A stretch of DNA of 64,000 bases, taken from NCBI RefSeq assembly GCF_019039255.1, contig NZ_CP077062.1, positions 310,001 through 374,000 of the forward strand, in the 5' to 3' direction. The translations under genes were made by a program, and so were the position numbers. Positions 8,662 to 16,819 of the stretch are shown here, piece by piece (the first letter of the stretch is position 1; each line of letters starts with the position of its first letter). This stretch comes from Nocardioides panacis (GTDB taxonomy: Bacteria > Actinomycetota > Actinomycetes > Propionibacteriales > Nocardioidaceae). Below the pieces are notes generated by a model. That model was not told the DNA's origin and did not search any database. It saw only the letters and a program-made list of their open reading frames with translations.

Positions 8662-9809
8662 CGCAGGCGGTCGAAGCCGTGGATCCGGACGCCCTTGACG
8701 ACCCGATTGACCTCACCGTCGGGGAACGGGTTGTCGGCGGTCAGGCCCGAGGCCATGGAGCAGTGCAGGCCGAGGTACTGGGCGAACAGCACGGCAGGCA
8801 GGGCAAGGGCGGAGTCCGGCAGGCCAACGGCGTCCGGCACCAGCCAGGGCGTCGCTGCGCTGGCGGCGTCGCCGTGGTCTGCGGTGATGGCCAGAACGTC
8901 CTTGTCATCGCGTGTCCCGCGCAGCTCGTCCAGCAGGTCGAGATCGTAAGCGCGGGTGTACGGGTCGTTGGACAGGTACACCACCACCAGGCTGCGGTCG
9001 TCCAGGACCGACTTTGGACCGTGCCGGAAGGCGAGCGGCGAGTCGCCCACGGCTACCACCTGCCCAGCGGTTAGCTCCAGCAACTTAAGGGCGGACTCGT
9101 GCGCCAGCCCCTCGAGGGCCCCGCTGCCCAGGTACACCACTCGCTCATAGCTGCGTTCGGCGAGTTCGCGGGTGGCAGCGGCCCACCCCGGCCCGACGGC
9201 GTCGCCGATGTCGGCGAGCCGCTCCGCGAGACCGTGGTCGTTGCTCGGGTCCAGGGCCAGCAGGGCAGAGAGCGTCATGCACGTGAAGCTCGACGTCATG
9301 GCGAACCCCTGGTCGTGAGCACCCTCAGGCATGAGCACGACGCGGGCGTCGTCGCGGTCGCCGTACCGGCGGCCCAGCTCGCCCTCGGCGTTGCAGGTGA
9401 GCACGAGGTGCTGCACGTCGGTCAGCAGCTGGTCGGCGAGCTCGGCTGCGGCAACGCTCTCGGGGCTGTCGCCGGACCGGGCGAACGACACCAGCAGCGT
9501 GGGCACGTCGTCGTCGAAGCAGTCCAGCGGACCGGCCACGACGTTGGTGGTCGCGATGGCGTCGACCCGGCGACGCCCGGCCCGTCGCGCCGCCGGTGCC
9601 ACCAACTGGCCGGCGAACGCGGACGTCCCGGCACCGGTGAGGACGACCCTGGCACCTGTTTGCGCCAGCGCGTCGCCGACGAAGGCCGCCACCTCCGGCC
9701 CGACGCTGCCGGGGACCTGGCGCCAAAGGGATGGTTGCTGCGTGATCTCGCGGGTGGTGTGCTTCGCCCCGTGGACGACGTGCTCACCGACGGGGGACAC
9801 CTCAGACAT
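8658..9809 (-). CDS. AgaS-type SIS-domain sugar-phosphate isomerase/deaminase
   Basis: 383-residue double-SIS protein of the AgaS family, whose characterised members convert galactosamine-6-phosphate to tagatose-6-phosphate plus ammonia. Visible motifs: LTGAGTSAFAGQLV, SFARSGDSPESVAAAELADQ, MTSSFTCMTL, and in the second SIS domain YLGSGALEGLAHESALKLLE and DSPLAFRHGPKSVLDD. The ATG at 9809 follows GGGAG and overlaps (TGATG) the stop of a KbaZ remnant upstream, reproducing the intact KbaZ-AgaS junction at 38151. It is a paralogue of the protein at 38151-39300. The deaminase role is an inference from family and neighbours. Confidence 0.85.
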   Translation of the reverse strand: MSEVSPVGEHVVHGAKHTTREITQQPSLWRQVPGSVGPEVAAFVGDALAQTGARVVLTGAGTSAFAGQLVAPAARRAGRRRVDAIATTNVVAGPLDCFDDDVPTLLVSFARSGDSPESVAAAELADQLLTDVQHLVLTCNAEGELGRRYGDRDDARVVLMPEGAHDQGFAMTSSFTCMTLSALLALDPSNDHGLAERLADIGDAVGPGWAAATRELAERSYERVVYLGSGALEGLAHESALKLLELTAGQVVAVGDSPLAFRHGPKSVLDDRSLVVVYLSNDPYTRAYDLDLLDELRGTRDDKDVLAITADHGDAASAATPWLVPDAVGLPDSALALPAVLFAQYLGLHCSMASGLTADNPFPDGEVNRVVKGVRIHGFDRLR

Positions 9810-9938
9810 CACGCGTTCATCTCCCGGGCAGGAATGGTCGCTGAACACGCGCCGGCGTACTCGCGCAGCACGTTCCTCACGTGGTGGAGCACCAGCGTGA
9901 TGTCCTCCCGCACCTCACCCAGGATGGGTGCGCCGCCC
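9809..9938 (-). pseudogene. C-terminal remnant of a KbaZ/GatZ-like gene
   Basis: The gap between the GH4 gene and the SIS gene is open in one minus frame: VREDITLVLHHVRNVLREYA, then GACSATIPAREMNA and a stop at 9811-9809. This aligns with the C-terminus of the intact KbaZ protein at 36814-38154 (SPEVLVLDHVKDVLRTYA, then AACSTGPTSEEISR). The stop-start overlap with the following AgaS gene is conserved in both places. About 40 codons survive; the remainder was evidently replaced when the GH4 gene arrived or by a deletion. Confidence 0.7.
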
Positions 9939-11246
9939 TCACGGTCGCACCGACGTGCGCAGCGCCTCGGGCAGCAGGTCGCCGTGCGCCTCGGTCATCG
10001 CGTCACACAGGTCCCAGATGTCGTCGACGCGCAGGCTTGCCGACGCGTTGGGATCGACCATCGCAGCCTGCCGCACCAGCCGGGGGTCGCCCTCCAGGGC
10101 CGCGCGTACGGTCAGCTCACCCACCGCTAGGAAGGCCGCGTTCAGTGCGGCGCACTGGGAAGGAAGCGAGCCCATCGCCTGCGGGTGCAGACCGAGGTCG
10201 TCGACCGAGCACGGCACCTCGACCGCGGCACCACGGGGCAGGTTGTCGATCAACCCGTGGTTGATCACGTTGGCGTGGATGGTGCGGGGCGTTCCAGTCA
10301 CCATGGAGTGGATCACCTGCGGTGCGTACTCGGTCGCGCTGCTCTCGAGCGGCAGGGTCTCGCCGGCCGCCAGCGCGCGACGGGTCTCCTCGTACTCCGC
10401 CACGTTCTCCTCGCTGATGCCGAGGTAGACGTCCACCGGGATGCGCAGACGCTCCACCTCGCGCTGGTCGCGCAGGTACCACGAGACGTACTCCGAGGAG
10501 TGCTCGCTCGTCTCGGTGGGGTAGTAGCCCAGACGGCGGTACATGTCGACCCGGACGCGTCGCCGCAGCTGCTCGTCCTGGGCGATGCGCTCGTTCAACC
10601 GGGGGTACAGGTCCTCGCCGTCGTGACGCCAGTCGAGCAGCCACGCCTGGTGGTTCACCCCGGCGGCTCGGTAGCTCGTTCCCTCGAGCGGCACCCCCAC
10701 CACGTCGCAGAGGCCGGCGACGGTCCAGTAGACGCTGTGGCACAGGCCGACAGCCTTGACCGTGGGTGCCACCTGCGACAGCCACCAGATGTTCATCGCC
10801 ATCGGGTTGGTGTAGTTGAGCAACCAGGCGTCCGGGCAGACCTCCCGCATGTCCTCGGCGATGCCGGTGAGCACGGGGAAGGTCCGCAGCGCCCGGAAGA
10901 TCCCGCCGACGCCCAGGGTGTCGGCGATGGTCTGGCGGAGCCCGAACCGGGCAGGGACCGTGAAGTCCGTGCGGGTCGCCTCGATGCCGCCGACCTGCAC
11001 CATGTTGATCACGAAGTCCGCACCCTCGAGAGCAGCTCGGCGCTCCTTGGTGGCGGTGATCGTGGGACGGGCGCCGCGTTGCTCGGCCACCTGACGGGCC
11101 ATGCCCTCGGCGGTGCTGAGCCGGTCGGGGTCGATGTCGTGCAACGCGATGGTCGCGTCGGCGAGCTCGGGGAAGCCGAAGAGGTCGGAGAGCAGCTGGC
11201 GCGTGAAGACGACGCTGCCGGCGCCGACGAAGGCGATGGTGGTCAT
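9939..11246 (-). CDS. Glycoside hydrolase family 4, alpha-galactosidase-type (MelA-like)
   Basis: 435-residue NAD- and Mn-dependent glycosidase of family GH4. The N-terminal Rossmann motif is IAFVGAGSVVFTRQLL. The metal-binding Cys/His are in CHSV (C169, H170) and GVNHQAW (H199), with NYTNPMA between them. In GH4 the CHS(V) signature marks alpha-galactosidases, whereas CHE marks alpha-glucosidases and CD/CN..P the phospho-glycosidases. GH4 enzymes work by oxidation at C3 and elimination. ATG at 11246 is the first codon of the Rossmann fold; an in-frame ATG at 11255 is an alternative. It is divergent from the PLP enzyme gene across a shared operator. A second GH4 gene lies at 23243. Confidence 0.88.
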   Translation of the reverse strand: MTTIAFVGAGSVVFTRQLLSDLFGFPELADATIALHDIDPDRLSTAEGMARQVAEQRGARPTITATKERRAALEGADFVINMVQVGGIEATRTDFTVPARFGLRQTIADTLGVGGIFRALRTFPVLTGIAEDMREVCPDAWLLNYTNPMAMNIWWLSQVAPTVKAVGLCHSVYWTVAGLCDVVGVPLEGTSYRAAGVNHQAWLLDWRHDGEDLYPRLNERIAQDEQLRRRVRVDMYRRLGYYPTETSEHSSEYVSWYLRDQREVERLRIPVDVYLGISEENVAEYEETRRALAAGETLPLESSATEYAPQVIHSMVTGTPRTIHANVINHGLIDNLPRGAAVEVPCSVDDLGLHPQAMGSLPSQCAALNAAFLAVGELTVRAALEGDPRLVRQAAMVDPNASASLRVDDIWDLCDAMTEAHGDLLPEALRTSVRP

Positions 11247-11303
11247 AAGCTCCATCCGGGTCTGTCCGGCCAGGGTGGGCGCGGACGGGTACAGTCTCGG
11301 TGT

Positions 11304-11319
11304 GTTCGATATCTCGGAC
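11304..11319. promoter_or_regulatory. Palindromic operator in the GH4/PLP-enzyme divergent region
   Basis: GTTCGATATCTCGGAC, a near-palindrome of the GTTCGA-N4-TCGAAC type shared with four other promoters in the island. On the minus strand a TTGACA (11368-11363) lies 44 bases upstream of it, the same -35-to-operator distance seen at 17776 and 22097. Probably bound by the IclR-type regulator at 16820. Confidence 0.6.
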
Positions 11320-11378
11320 ACTGTTCGGAGTGCTGTCATAGCCTGCTCGGGCTGGGTCGAGGTGTCAAGGAGGCAGGA

Positions 11379-12668
11379 GTGCCGAACGGCAACCGTGCAG
11401 AGGTGGAGGCGTTGCGGCACCGGCCGATCCGCCCCGAGGAGAAAGGTTTCGGTGGCCCCCGTCATCGGACGGCGACGACAGCCGCGGAGCTCTTGCTGTC
11501 GGGCACCCGCGCCGCCGACGGCTGGTTGGGCAGTCCTCGGGCGGTCGTGCGCGTGTCGGCGCTGGAGCACAACATCGCCACGATGGCGCGGTACTGCCGG
11601 GACCACGGCGTCGACCTATACCCGCACGGCAAGACGACGATGGCACCACAGGTCGTCGCGGCCCAGCTCGACGCCGGATCGGCCGGAGTGACCGTCGCCA
11701 CCGTCGCGCAGCTGCGAGTCTTCCAGGCGCACGGGCTCGGTCCCGGCCTCGTCGCCAATCAGGTCGTCGACGAGGCCGGCGCCTCCTGGCTGGGACGCAC
11801 CCTCGCGGACCACGGGCAGGTCGCCGCCAGCTGTTACGTCGACAGCGTCGAGGGAGCGACCAGGCTGGACCGGCTGGTGGCGGCGGCTCGCGGGGCCGGC
11901 ACGACGGCGCGTCTGGGCGTCCTGGTCGAGCTCGGGCACGCCGACGGGCGCACCGGCGCCCGCACCCTGCACCAGGCCCAGCAGGTGGCCGAGGCGGTGG
12001 CGGCCTCCAAGGCGCTGGAGCTGGTCGGGGTGGCGGGCTACGAGGGCTCCCTCGTCCGAGAGACGCCTTCGGAGGCTGCGCGGGCGGCGCGCGAGTTCTG
12101 TCTGGGCCTCGGCGACCTCGCCGGCCGGCTCCTGGCCCGCGGGCTGCTGCCCGAGCGTCCGATGGTCAGCGCCGGCGGCTCGGCGTACTTCGACGCGGTG
12201 GTCGACGCGCTCGCGGGGGAGGACGCTTGGCGGCTGGTCCTGCGCAGTGGCTGCTACGTCACGCACGACCACGGTCTCTACCACGACCTCTCGCCCTTCG
12301 AACGGTCCGACGAGGGCTACACCCTGCGACCGGCGCTGCAGGTCTTCGCCCCGGTGCTGTCGAGGCCCGAGGACGGCACGGTCGTGATCGGCGCGGGCCG
12401 GCGGGACGCCTCTTCGGACGGCGCGCTGCCGGTGGTGCTCGCCGCCCGGCGCGGCGACCGTCAGCTCGACGTGCGTGGTGTCCGGACCCTGCGGCTCTTC
12501 GACCAGCACCTCGTCGCCGCGACGCCGTCCAGCGGCTGCGAGCTCGAGCCCGGCGACGAGGTCCAGCTGGGCATCTCGCACCCCTGCACCACCTTCGACA
12601 AGTGGCGCTGGATACCCGTCGTTGACGACGACGACCGGATCGTCGACGTGCTGCGCACGTTTTTCTAA
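11379..12668 (+). CDS. PLP-dependent D-amino-acid deaminase / D-threonine aldolase-like enzyme
   Basis: 429-residue fold-type III PLP enzyme of the DSD1 / D-threonine aldolase / amino acid deaminase group. The PLP lysine is in YPHGKTTMAP (K85) at the start of the alanine-racemase-like barrel. The C-terminal metal site SHPCTTFDKW (H401, C403) matches the zinc site of D-serine dehydratases. GTG at 11379 is preceded by AAGGAGG at 5 bases. Known relatives dehydrate or cleave beta-hydroxy D-amino acids. Here it shares an operator with a glycosidase operon and with a RidA-containing oxidative operon, so a hydroxylated amino-sugar acid substrate is possible. The exact reaction is not assignable. Confidence 0.83.
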   Translation: MPNGNRAEVEALRHRPIRPEEKGFGGPRHRTATTAAELLLSGTRAADGWLGSPRAVVRVSALEHNIATMARYCRDHGVDLYPHGKTTMAPQVVAAQLDAGSAGVTVATVAQLRVFQAHGLGPGLVANQVVDEAGASWLGRTLADHGQVAASCYVDSVEGATRLDRLVAAARGAGTTARLGVLVELGHADGRTGARTLHQAQQVAEAVAASKALELVGVAGYEGSLVRETPSEAARAAREFCLGLGDLAGRLLARGLLPERPMVSAGGSAYFDAVVDALAGEDAWRLVLRSGCYVTHDHGLYHDLSPFERSDEGYTLRPALQVFAPVLSRPEDGTVVIGAGRRDASSDGALPVVLAARRGDRQLDVRGVRTLRLFDQHLVAATPSSGCELEPGDEVQLGISHPCTTFDKWRWIPVVDDDDRIVDVLRTFF

Positions 12669-12679
12669 AGGACGCCCTC

Positions 12680-12723
12680 GCGCAACGTCAGCGGGTCGCC
12701 TGGCGCACCCGCTGACGTTGCGC
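12680..12723. terminator. Perfect 17-bp inverted repeat between convergent genes
   Basis: GCGCAACGTCAGCGGGT (12680-12696) and ACCCGCTGACGTTGCGC (12707-12723) pair perfectly around a 10-base loop. The repeat overlaps the last codons of the FAH gene and lies just beyond the stop of the PLP enzyme gene, so it can serve as a bidirectional terminator. No T-run. Confidence 0.6.
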
Positions 12724-13548
12724 GCCGAGTCCCTCGATGCTGAGCTCGACCACGTCGCCCTCCTGCAGGTACTGGGGCGGGTTCATGCCCATGCCCACAC
12801 CGGGCGGAGTGCCGGTGTTGATGAGGTCGCCGGGCTCAAGCACCATGAACTGGCTCAGGTAGCGCACCACCTCGAGCACGGGGAAGATCATCGACTCGGT
12901 CGAGCCTTCCTGGCGCGTCCGGCCGTTGACTGCCAGGGTCAGCCCGAGCCGCTGCGGCTCGAGCACCTCGTCAGGCGTCACCAGCCAGGGACCGAGCGGG
13001 TTGAACGTCTCGCAGGACTTGCCCTTGACCCACTGGCCGCCCCGCTCGAGCTGGAAGTGCCGCTCCGACACGTCGTGCGAGACGCAGTAGCCGGCGATGA
13101 TGTCGGCCGCGTCCTGCTCGCTTGCGAGGTACCGGCCGGTGCCGCCGATGACGACGCCCAGCTCGACCTCCCAGTCGGTCTTGGTGCCGCCGACGGGGAT
13201 CAGCACGTCGTCCTCCGGGCCGATGACGGTGCTCGGCGCCTTGAAGAAGACGACCGGCTCTGCTGGCAGCTCCATGCCGGACTCCTGGGCGTGGACCGCG
13301 TAGTTCAGGCCGATGCACACGACCTTGCCGGGCCGTGCGACGGGCGCGCCCCAGCGCGGGATCGAAGCCGCGGGATGCCTGGGTAGGTCGTCGCGATCCT
13401 CGATGTCGCGGGCCAGGGTCCGTAGACCACCGCTCGCGAGGAAGGCTGCGTCGAAGTCTCCGACCACATCGGTGACGTCGACCACGACGTCGTCGCGCAG
13501 CACGCCCGGGCGCTCGTGGCCGACGGGCCCGAACCTGACCAGCTTCAC
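12688..13548 (-). CDS. Fumarylacetoacetate hydrolase (FAH) family protein
   Basis: 286-residue FAH-fold enzyme. The metal-binding acidic residues are in DWEVELGVVIG and YCVSHDVSERH; CIGLNYAVHAQESG and INTGTPPGVG are typical of acylpyruvate hydrolases/2,4-diketo-3-deoxy-aldonate hydrolases. GTG at 13548 follows GAGAGGAAA. It is the last gene of a leftward operon (SDR, RidA, dehydrogenase, SMP-30, FAH). In non-phosphorylative L-fucose and L-rhamnose routes FAH enzymes cleave the diketo acid to pyruvate or lactate plus an acid, which fits this setting, but the substrate is inferred. Confidence 0.87.
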   Translation of the reverse strand: MKLVRFGPVGHERPGVLRDDVVVDVTDVVGDFDAAFLASGGLRTLARDIEDRDDLPRHPAASIPRWGAPVARPGKVVCIGLNYAVHAQESGMELPAEPVVFFKAPSTVIGPEDDVLIPVGGTKTDWEVELGVVIGGTGRYLASEQDAADIIAGYCVSHDVSERHFQLERGGQWVKGKSCETFNPLGPWLVTPDEVLEPQRLGLTLAVNGRTRQEGSTESMIFPVLEVVRYLSQFMVLEPGDLINTGTPPGVGMGMNPPQYLQEGDVVELSIEGLGAQRQRVRQATR

Positions 13549-13601
13549 ATCTGTTTCCTCTCCTCGTGGGTGCCGGCGTGCTTGCCGGCCGATGTGCCGG
13601 C

Positions 13602-14483
13602 TCAGCCGGCGAAGGTACTGGGCGCCAGGCCCTGAACTCCTGGCCGGCAGCGGAAGACCGAACCGGCCAGAGGCTGCTCGGTCAGCTGCGCGGGGGACAG
13701 GCCGTCCCGTGCGGTCGTGACATACAGCTCGGCCAGCCCGTCGCCGCCGAACGTGACGCTCGTGACCAGGTCGACCGGCAACCTGACCTCGCGGTCGAGC
13801 TCGCCCCGCGGCGTGTATCGGCGTACGCAGCCGCCACCCCACAGCGCCAACCACAGGTATCCCTCGGCGTCCACCGTGAGGCCGTCAGGCAGCCCGTCGC
13901 GAGGCATCAGCTCGACCAGGGTGGTGCGCCCGACGATGGAGCCGTCCGCCGGATCCAGCTCGAGCCGGTCGAGGCTGCCACGGCCGGTGTCGACGTAGTA
14001 CATCTCCGTGCCGTCCGGCGACCAGGCGATGCCGTTGGAGTTCGTCACGCCGGCCAGCACCTCGCGAACGCTGCCGTCGGCGTCGAACCGGTAGAGCGCA
14101 GCCCGTCCGGTCGTCTCGTCGTAGGACAACGTCCCCGCCCAGAAATGGCCGAAGGGGTCGCAGGCGCCGTCGTTGAAGCGCGTCCCAGGACCCTGGCCGG
14201 GCGCCGGGACCACGTCGCCCTCCGGCCGCCAGGCGCCGTCGAGCAGCAGGAACCCGCGCTCGACCGCAGCGACCCAGCCGCCGTGCGCACGAGGGGCGAC
14301 GGCCCCGACCGGAGTCCCCAGGAGGTGCCGCGCGCTGGTCCCGGACACCGGGTCGACCACGTTCACCGCTCCCGCCAGGATGTCGACCCAGACGAGGGTC
14401 TTCGTGCCGACGTCCCAGCAGGGCCCTTCGCACAGGTCTCCGGCGCCGTGGACGAGGACGTCGTCCTGGGTCAGCACGCTCAC
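13602..14483 (-). CDS. SMP-30/gluconolactonase-like sugar lactonase
   Basis: 293-residue six-bladed propeller of the SMP-30/LRE family, which hydrolyses aldonolactones with a bound divalent metal. Visible motifs: the first metal Glu in LCEGPCWD, RFNDGACDPFGHFWAGTL, GVTNSNGIAWSPDGTEMYYVDT and PDGLTVDAEGYLW. GTG at 14483 overlaps the stop of the dehydrogenase gene (GTGA), so dehydrogenase and lactonase are coupled, consistent with oxidation of a sugar to its lactone followed by ring opening. Confidence 0.88.
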   Translation of the reverse strand: MSVLTQDDVLVHGAGDLCEGPCWDVGTKTLVWVDILAGAVNVVDPVSGTSARHLLGTPVGAVAPRAHGGWVAAVERGFLLLDGAWRPEGDVVPAPGQGPGTRFNDGACDPFGHFWAGTLSYDETTGRAALYRFDADGSVREVLAGVTNSNGIAWSPDGTEMYYVDTGRGSLDRLELDPADGSIVGRTTLVELMPRDGLPDGLTVDAEGYLWLALWGGGCVRRYTPRGELDREVRLPVDLVTSVTFGGDGLAELYVTTARDGLSPAQLTEQPLAGSVFRCRPGVQGLAPSTFAG

Positions 14484-15436
14484 AAGCGGATCACGGCTTT
14501 CACCGGGTCCTGCGCGCCGCCGGCCAGCTCCATGAAGATCCTCTGGGAGTCCTCCATGTCGATCGCGGTAGCCCACCCCAGGTCGAGGGATGCCGCCAGG
14601 CGAACTGCGTCCGCGAAGTCCTCGGGGCTGTAGGCGAACGACCCCACGACGCGCTTCTCGCCGCGCACCAGGCCGTTGCCGTCGAAGCCGGCCGCAGCCT
14701 CGGCGAGACCGAGCCACACGCTGGTCCCGCCCGGGCGCACGTGCTCGACAGCGGAGGCGCGGGTCTGCGCCGACCCGACCGCGTCGACGACGACGTCGTA
14801 CTCGCCTTCCAGTTCCTCCGCGCAGACAGCGGCCCCCAGCCGGCCGGCGAGCACGAGCCGGAAGCCGGAACGGTCGACGACCGTCACCTCGCCGAGCTGC
14901 TCGTGCGCGGCGACCAGCAGGCTCACGAGGCCGATGGCACCGGCCCCGATCACGGCGACCCGCCCGATCCCGCCCTGCTCGACCTGCCGCCAGGCGTGCA
15001 CGGCGTTGGCCAAGGGCTCGATGAGGGCGGCGGTTTCCCAGGTCATCTCGTCGGGGATGACGTGCACGGCCCCCGCAGGTACGGTGACACGCTCCGCGAA
15101 GCCTCCGGCCAGGTGCACGCCCAGCAGCTCGCGACGGCGGCACAGCTCGGGCTTGCCGCGGTGGCACAGGTCGCACTCGCCGCAGCTCAGCAGCGGGTTC
15201 ACCACGACACGTCGGCCATCCGGTGTCTCGCCGGCGAACTCATGACCCATCACCAGGGGCGGCCGGCGGAAACCGACGCTGCGAAACCCGTGCAGCTCGC
15301 TGCCGCAGATGCCGCTGGCCCGGACCGTGACCGGCACCCAGCCGTCACGAGCCCCCGGGGTGGCGACGTCCCGAAGCTCCATGGCTCCTGGGCCGGTGAA
15401 GACAAGGGCCCGCATGGTCTGCTGCGCTACGGTCAC
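14480..15436 (-). CDS. Zinc-dependent alcohol/sugar dehydrogenase (MDR family)
   Basis: 318-residue medium-chain dehydrogenase. The catalytic zinc site is GICGSELHG and GHEFAGE; the structural zinc site is CGECDLCHRGKPELC. The cofactor fold is VAVIGAGAIGLV with an acidic residue after the second strand (VVDRS), suggesting NAD. At 318 residues it is slightly short for sorbitol/threonine-dehydrogenase relatives. GTG at 15436 overlaps the RidA stop. Probably oxidises a sugar or polyol at the head of the route continued by the SMP-30 lactonase. Confidence 0.87.
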   Translation of the reverse strand: MTVAQQTMRALVFTGPGAMELRDVATPGARDGWVPVTVRASGICGSELHGFRSVGFRRPPLVMGHEFAGETPDGRRVVVNPLLSCGECDLCHRGKPELCRRRELLGVHLAGGFAERVTVPAGAVHVIPDEMTWETAALIEPLANAVHAWRQVEQGGIGRVAVIGAGAIGLVSLLVAAHEQLGEVTVVDRSGFRLVLAGRLGAAVCAEELEGEYDVVVDAVGSAQTRASAVEHVRPGGTSVWLGLAEAAAGFDGNGLVRGEKRVVGSFAYSPEDFADAVRLAASLDLGWATAIDMEDSQRIFMELAGGAQDPVKAVIRL

Positions 15437-15813
15437 CGGGCACCCTCTGCCACGACGTCGATCTCGACCAGGATGCCCAGCAGCTGCGAGCCGACCGTCG
15501 TCCGCACCGGGTACGGCTGGGGCACGAGGCGCCGGTAGACGGCGTCGAACCCCGCGAAGTCGCGCTCGAGATGAGCAAGGTGGACCGTGCTCTTCAAGAT
15601 GTGCGACAGGTCCAGGCCGACCGCGCCCAGCGCGCGTTCCACGTTCGCCAGGGTCGCCTCGGTCTGGGCCTCGATGCCTTCGGGGAACGCGCCCGTCTCG
15701 GGGTCGTGCGGTCCGAAGCCTGCGGTGAACGTCAGCTGGCTGGTCTGCGTGACATGGCTGTAGGCGCCTCCCGGCGCGGGTAGCTGGTCAACCACGTGCG
15801 AGGTGTGGGTCAT
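15433..15813 (-). CDS. RidA/YjgF family enamine/imine deaminase
   Basis: 126-residue RidA-fold protein. GGAYSHVTQTSQLTFTAGFG opens the family core; the usual Arg that holds the carboxylate is represented in the C-terminal strand PYPVRTTVGSQLL. ATG at 15813 follows AGGAGG. RidA proteins hydrolyse reactive 2-enamines/imines released by PLP dehydratases, so its presence fits the PLP deaminase-like enzyme at 11379, which carries the same operator. Direct evidence for that partnership is lacking. Confidence 0.88.
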   Translation of the reverse strand: MTHTSHVVDQLPAPGGAYSHVTQTSQLTFTAGFGPHDPETGAFPEGIEAQTEATLANVERALGAVGLDLSHILKSTVHLAHLERDFAGFDAVYRRLVPQPYPVRTTVGSQLLGILVEIDVVAEGAR

Positions 15814-15878
15814 GGGTCCTCCTGGTCTGCGACGGGTGGGTGAACGGTGCGAGGGCGTGCGGGCGCTAGGGCCTGCCC

Positions 15879-16643
15879 TTACATGACGGCGGTCTGGCCC
15901 CCGTCGACGACGAGCTCGGTGCCTGTGATGAACGAGGCGTCGTCGGAGGCGAGGAAGGCGTAGGCAGCAGCGATCTCCTGCGGCATGCCTGTACGCCGCA
16001 GAGGGACGTTCTCGCGGCCGTAGGTCTCGATGAAGTCCGGGGCGATACGAGCCGCGATCGTCTCGTTCAGCGCCGTACGGACGAACCCGGGGCAGAGTGC
16101 GTTGACACGGATGCCGTGCTCCGCGAGCTCGACCGCCATGGTCTTGGTCAGCAGCAGCACACCGGCCTTGGAGGCGTTGTAGTGCGTGTAGTCCTGTTCC
16201 GCCGCGAGACCGTTGGTCGACGACATGTTGATGATCGCGCCGCCGGTGCCTTGCTCGACCAGGAGCCGCGCGACCCCTTGTCCGACGAGGAACATCCCGC
16301 GGAGGTTGACCGCGAGCATGCGGTCCCAGTGCTCGGCGGTGATCTGGAGGAACGGTTCGCGCCACGCGGTACCGGCGTTGTTCACCAGGACGTCCACGCC
16401 GCCCAGCACCCGGCTGGCCGTCTCGACCAGCGAGGTTGCGCCGTCCTCCTGGCTGACGTCGGCCGCCACACCGTGCACGTCGCCGGCATCCCTCAGGGCG
16501 TGCACCGCACGCTCGACCTCGTCCGGTTCCAGGCCACCGATGACCACGGCGCACCCTTCCTCGACGAACCGACGGGCCGCCGCCGCCCCGATGCCGCTGC
16601 TGCCACCGCTGACGAGGACTCGCTTGCCGTGCAGACCGCGCAC
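15879..16643 (-). CDS. Short-chain dehydrogenase/reductase (SDR)
   Basis: 254-residue classical SDR. Cofactor motif SGGSSGIGAAAA, NNAGT, catalytic Ser in INMSSTNG, and Tyr/Lys in YTHYNASKAG; the C-terminus is VDGGQTAVM. GTG at 16643 is chosen because AGGAGGAGG precedes it by 5 bases and the fold begins right after; an upstream ATG would place the operator inside the gene. First gene of the leftward oxidative operon, controlled by a double operator at 16660-16693. Likely a sugar or hydroxy-acid dehydrogenase. Confidence 0.87.
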   Translation of the reverse strand: MRGLHGKRVLVSGGSSGIGAAAARRFVEEGCAVVIGGLEPDEVERAVHALRDAGDVHGVAADVSQEDGATSLVETASRVLGGVDVLVNNAGTAWREPFLQITAEHWDRMLAVNLRGMFLVGQGVARLLVEQGTGGAIINMSSTNGLAAEQDYTHYNASKAGVLLLTKTMAVELAEHGIRVNALCPGFVRTALNETIAARIAPDFIETYGRENVPLRRTGMPQEIAAAYAFLASDDASFITGTELVVDGGQTAVM

Positions 16644-16659
16644 CCGAACCTCCTCCTGC

Positions 16660-16725
16660 GTTCGACATGCTGAACGCGTGTCGATATCCTGACTCACGCT
16701 ACTGACGGTGCGGGCTGGCTGTCAA
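16660..16725 (-). promoter_or_regulatory. Promoter and double operator of the SDR operon
   Basis: On the minus strand TTGACA (16725-16720) and a weak -10 TAGCGT (16701-16696) are followed by two operator-like sites: a half-conserved one at 16693-16679 (GTCAGGATATCGACA) and GTTCGACATGCTGAAC at 16660-16675. Both resemble the island-wide GTTCGA-N4-TCGAAC motif. The region separates the SDR operon from the divergent IclR gene, so it may serve autoregulation as well. Confidence 0.55.
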
Positions 16726-16819
16726 AGCTCTGGTGGTCCCTGTGCGAGGTTTGACGCGCATGGTCCGCCCTCCTACAGTCCAAGCACGATCCGCCACCAC
16801 ACAGAGAACGGGGTGCGTC

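Noticed and set aside
10185-11378. Long plus-strand frame running into the PLP enzyme gene
   Set aside because: It is antisense to the GH4 gene; the recognisable PLP fold and the AAGGAGG site begin only at about 11379.
14480-15176. N-terminal extension of the SMP-30 frame through the dehydrogenase gene
   Set aside because: The extension is Arg/Gly/Ala-rich shadow of the dehydrogenase; the GTGA overlap at 14483 gives a natural start.
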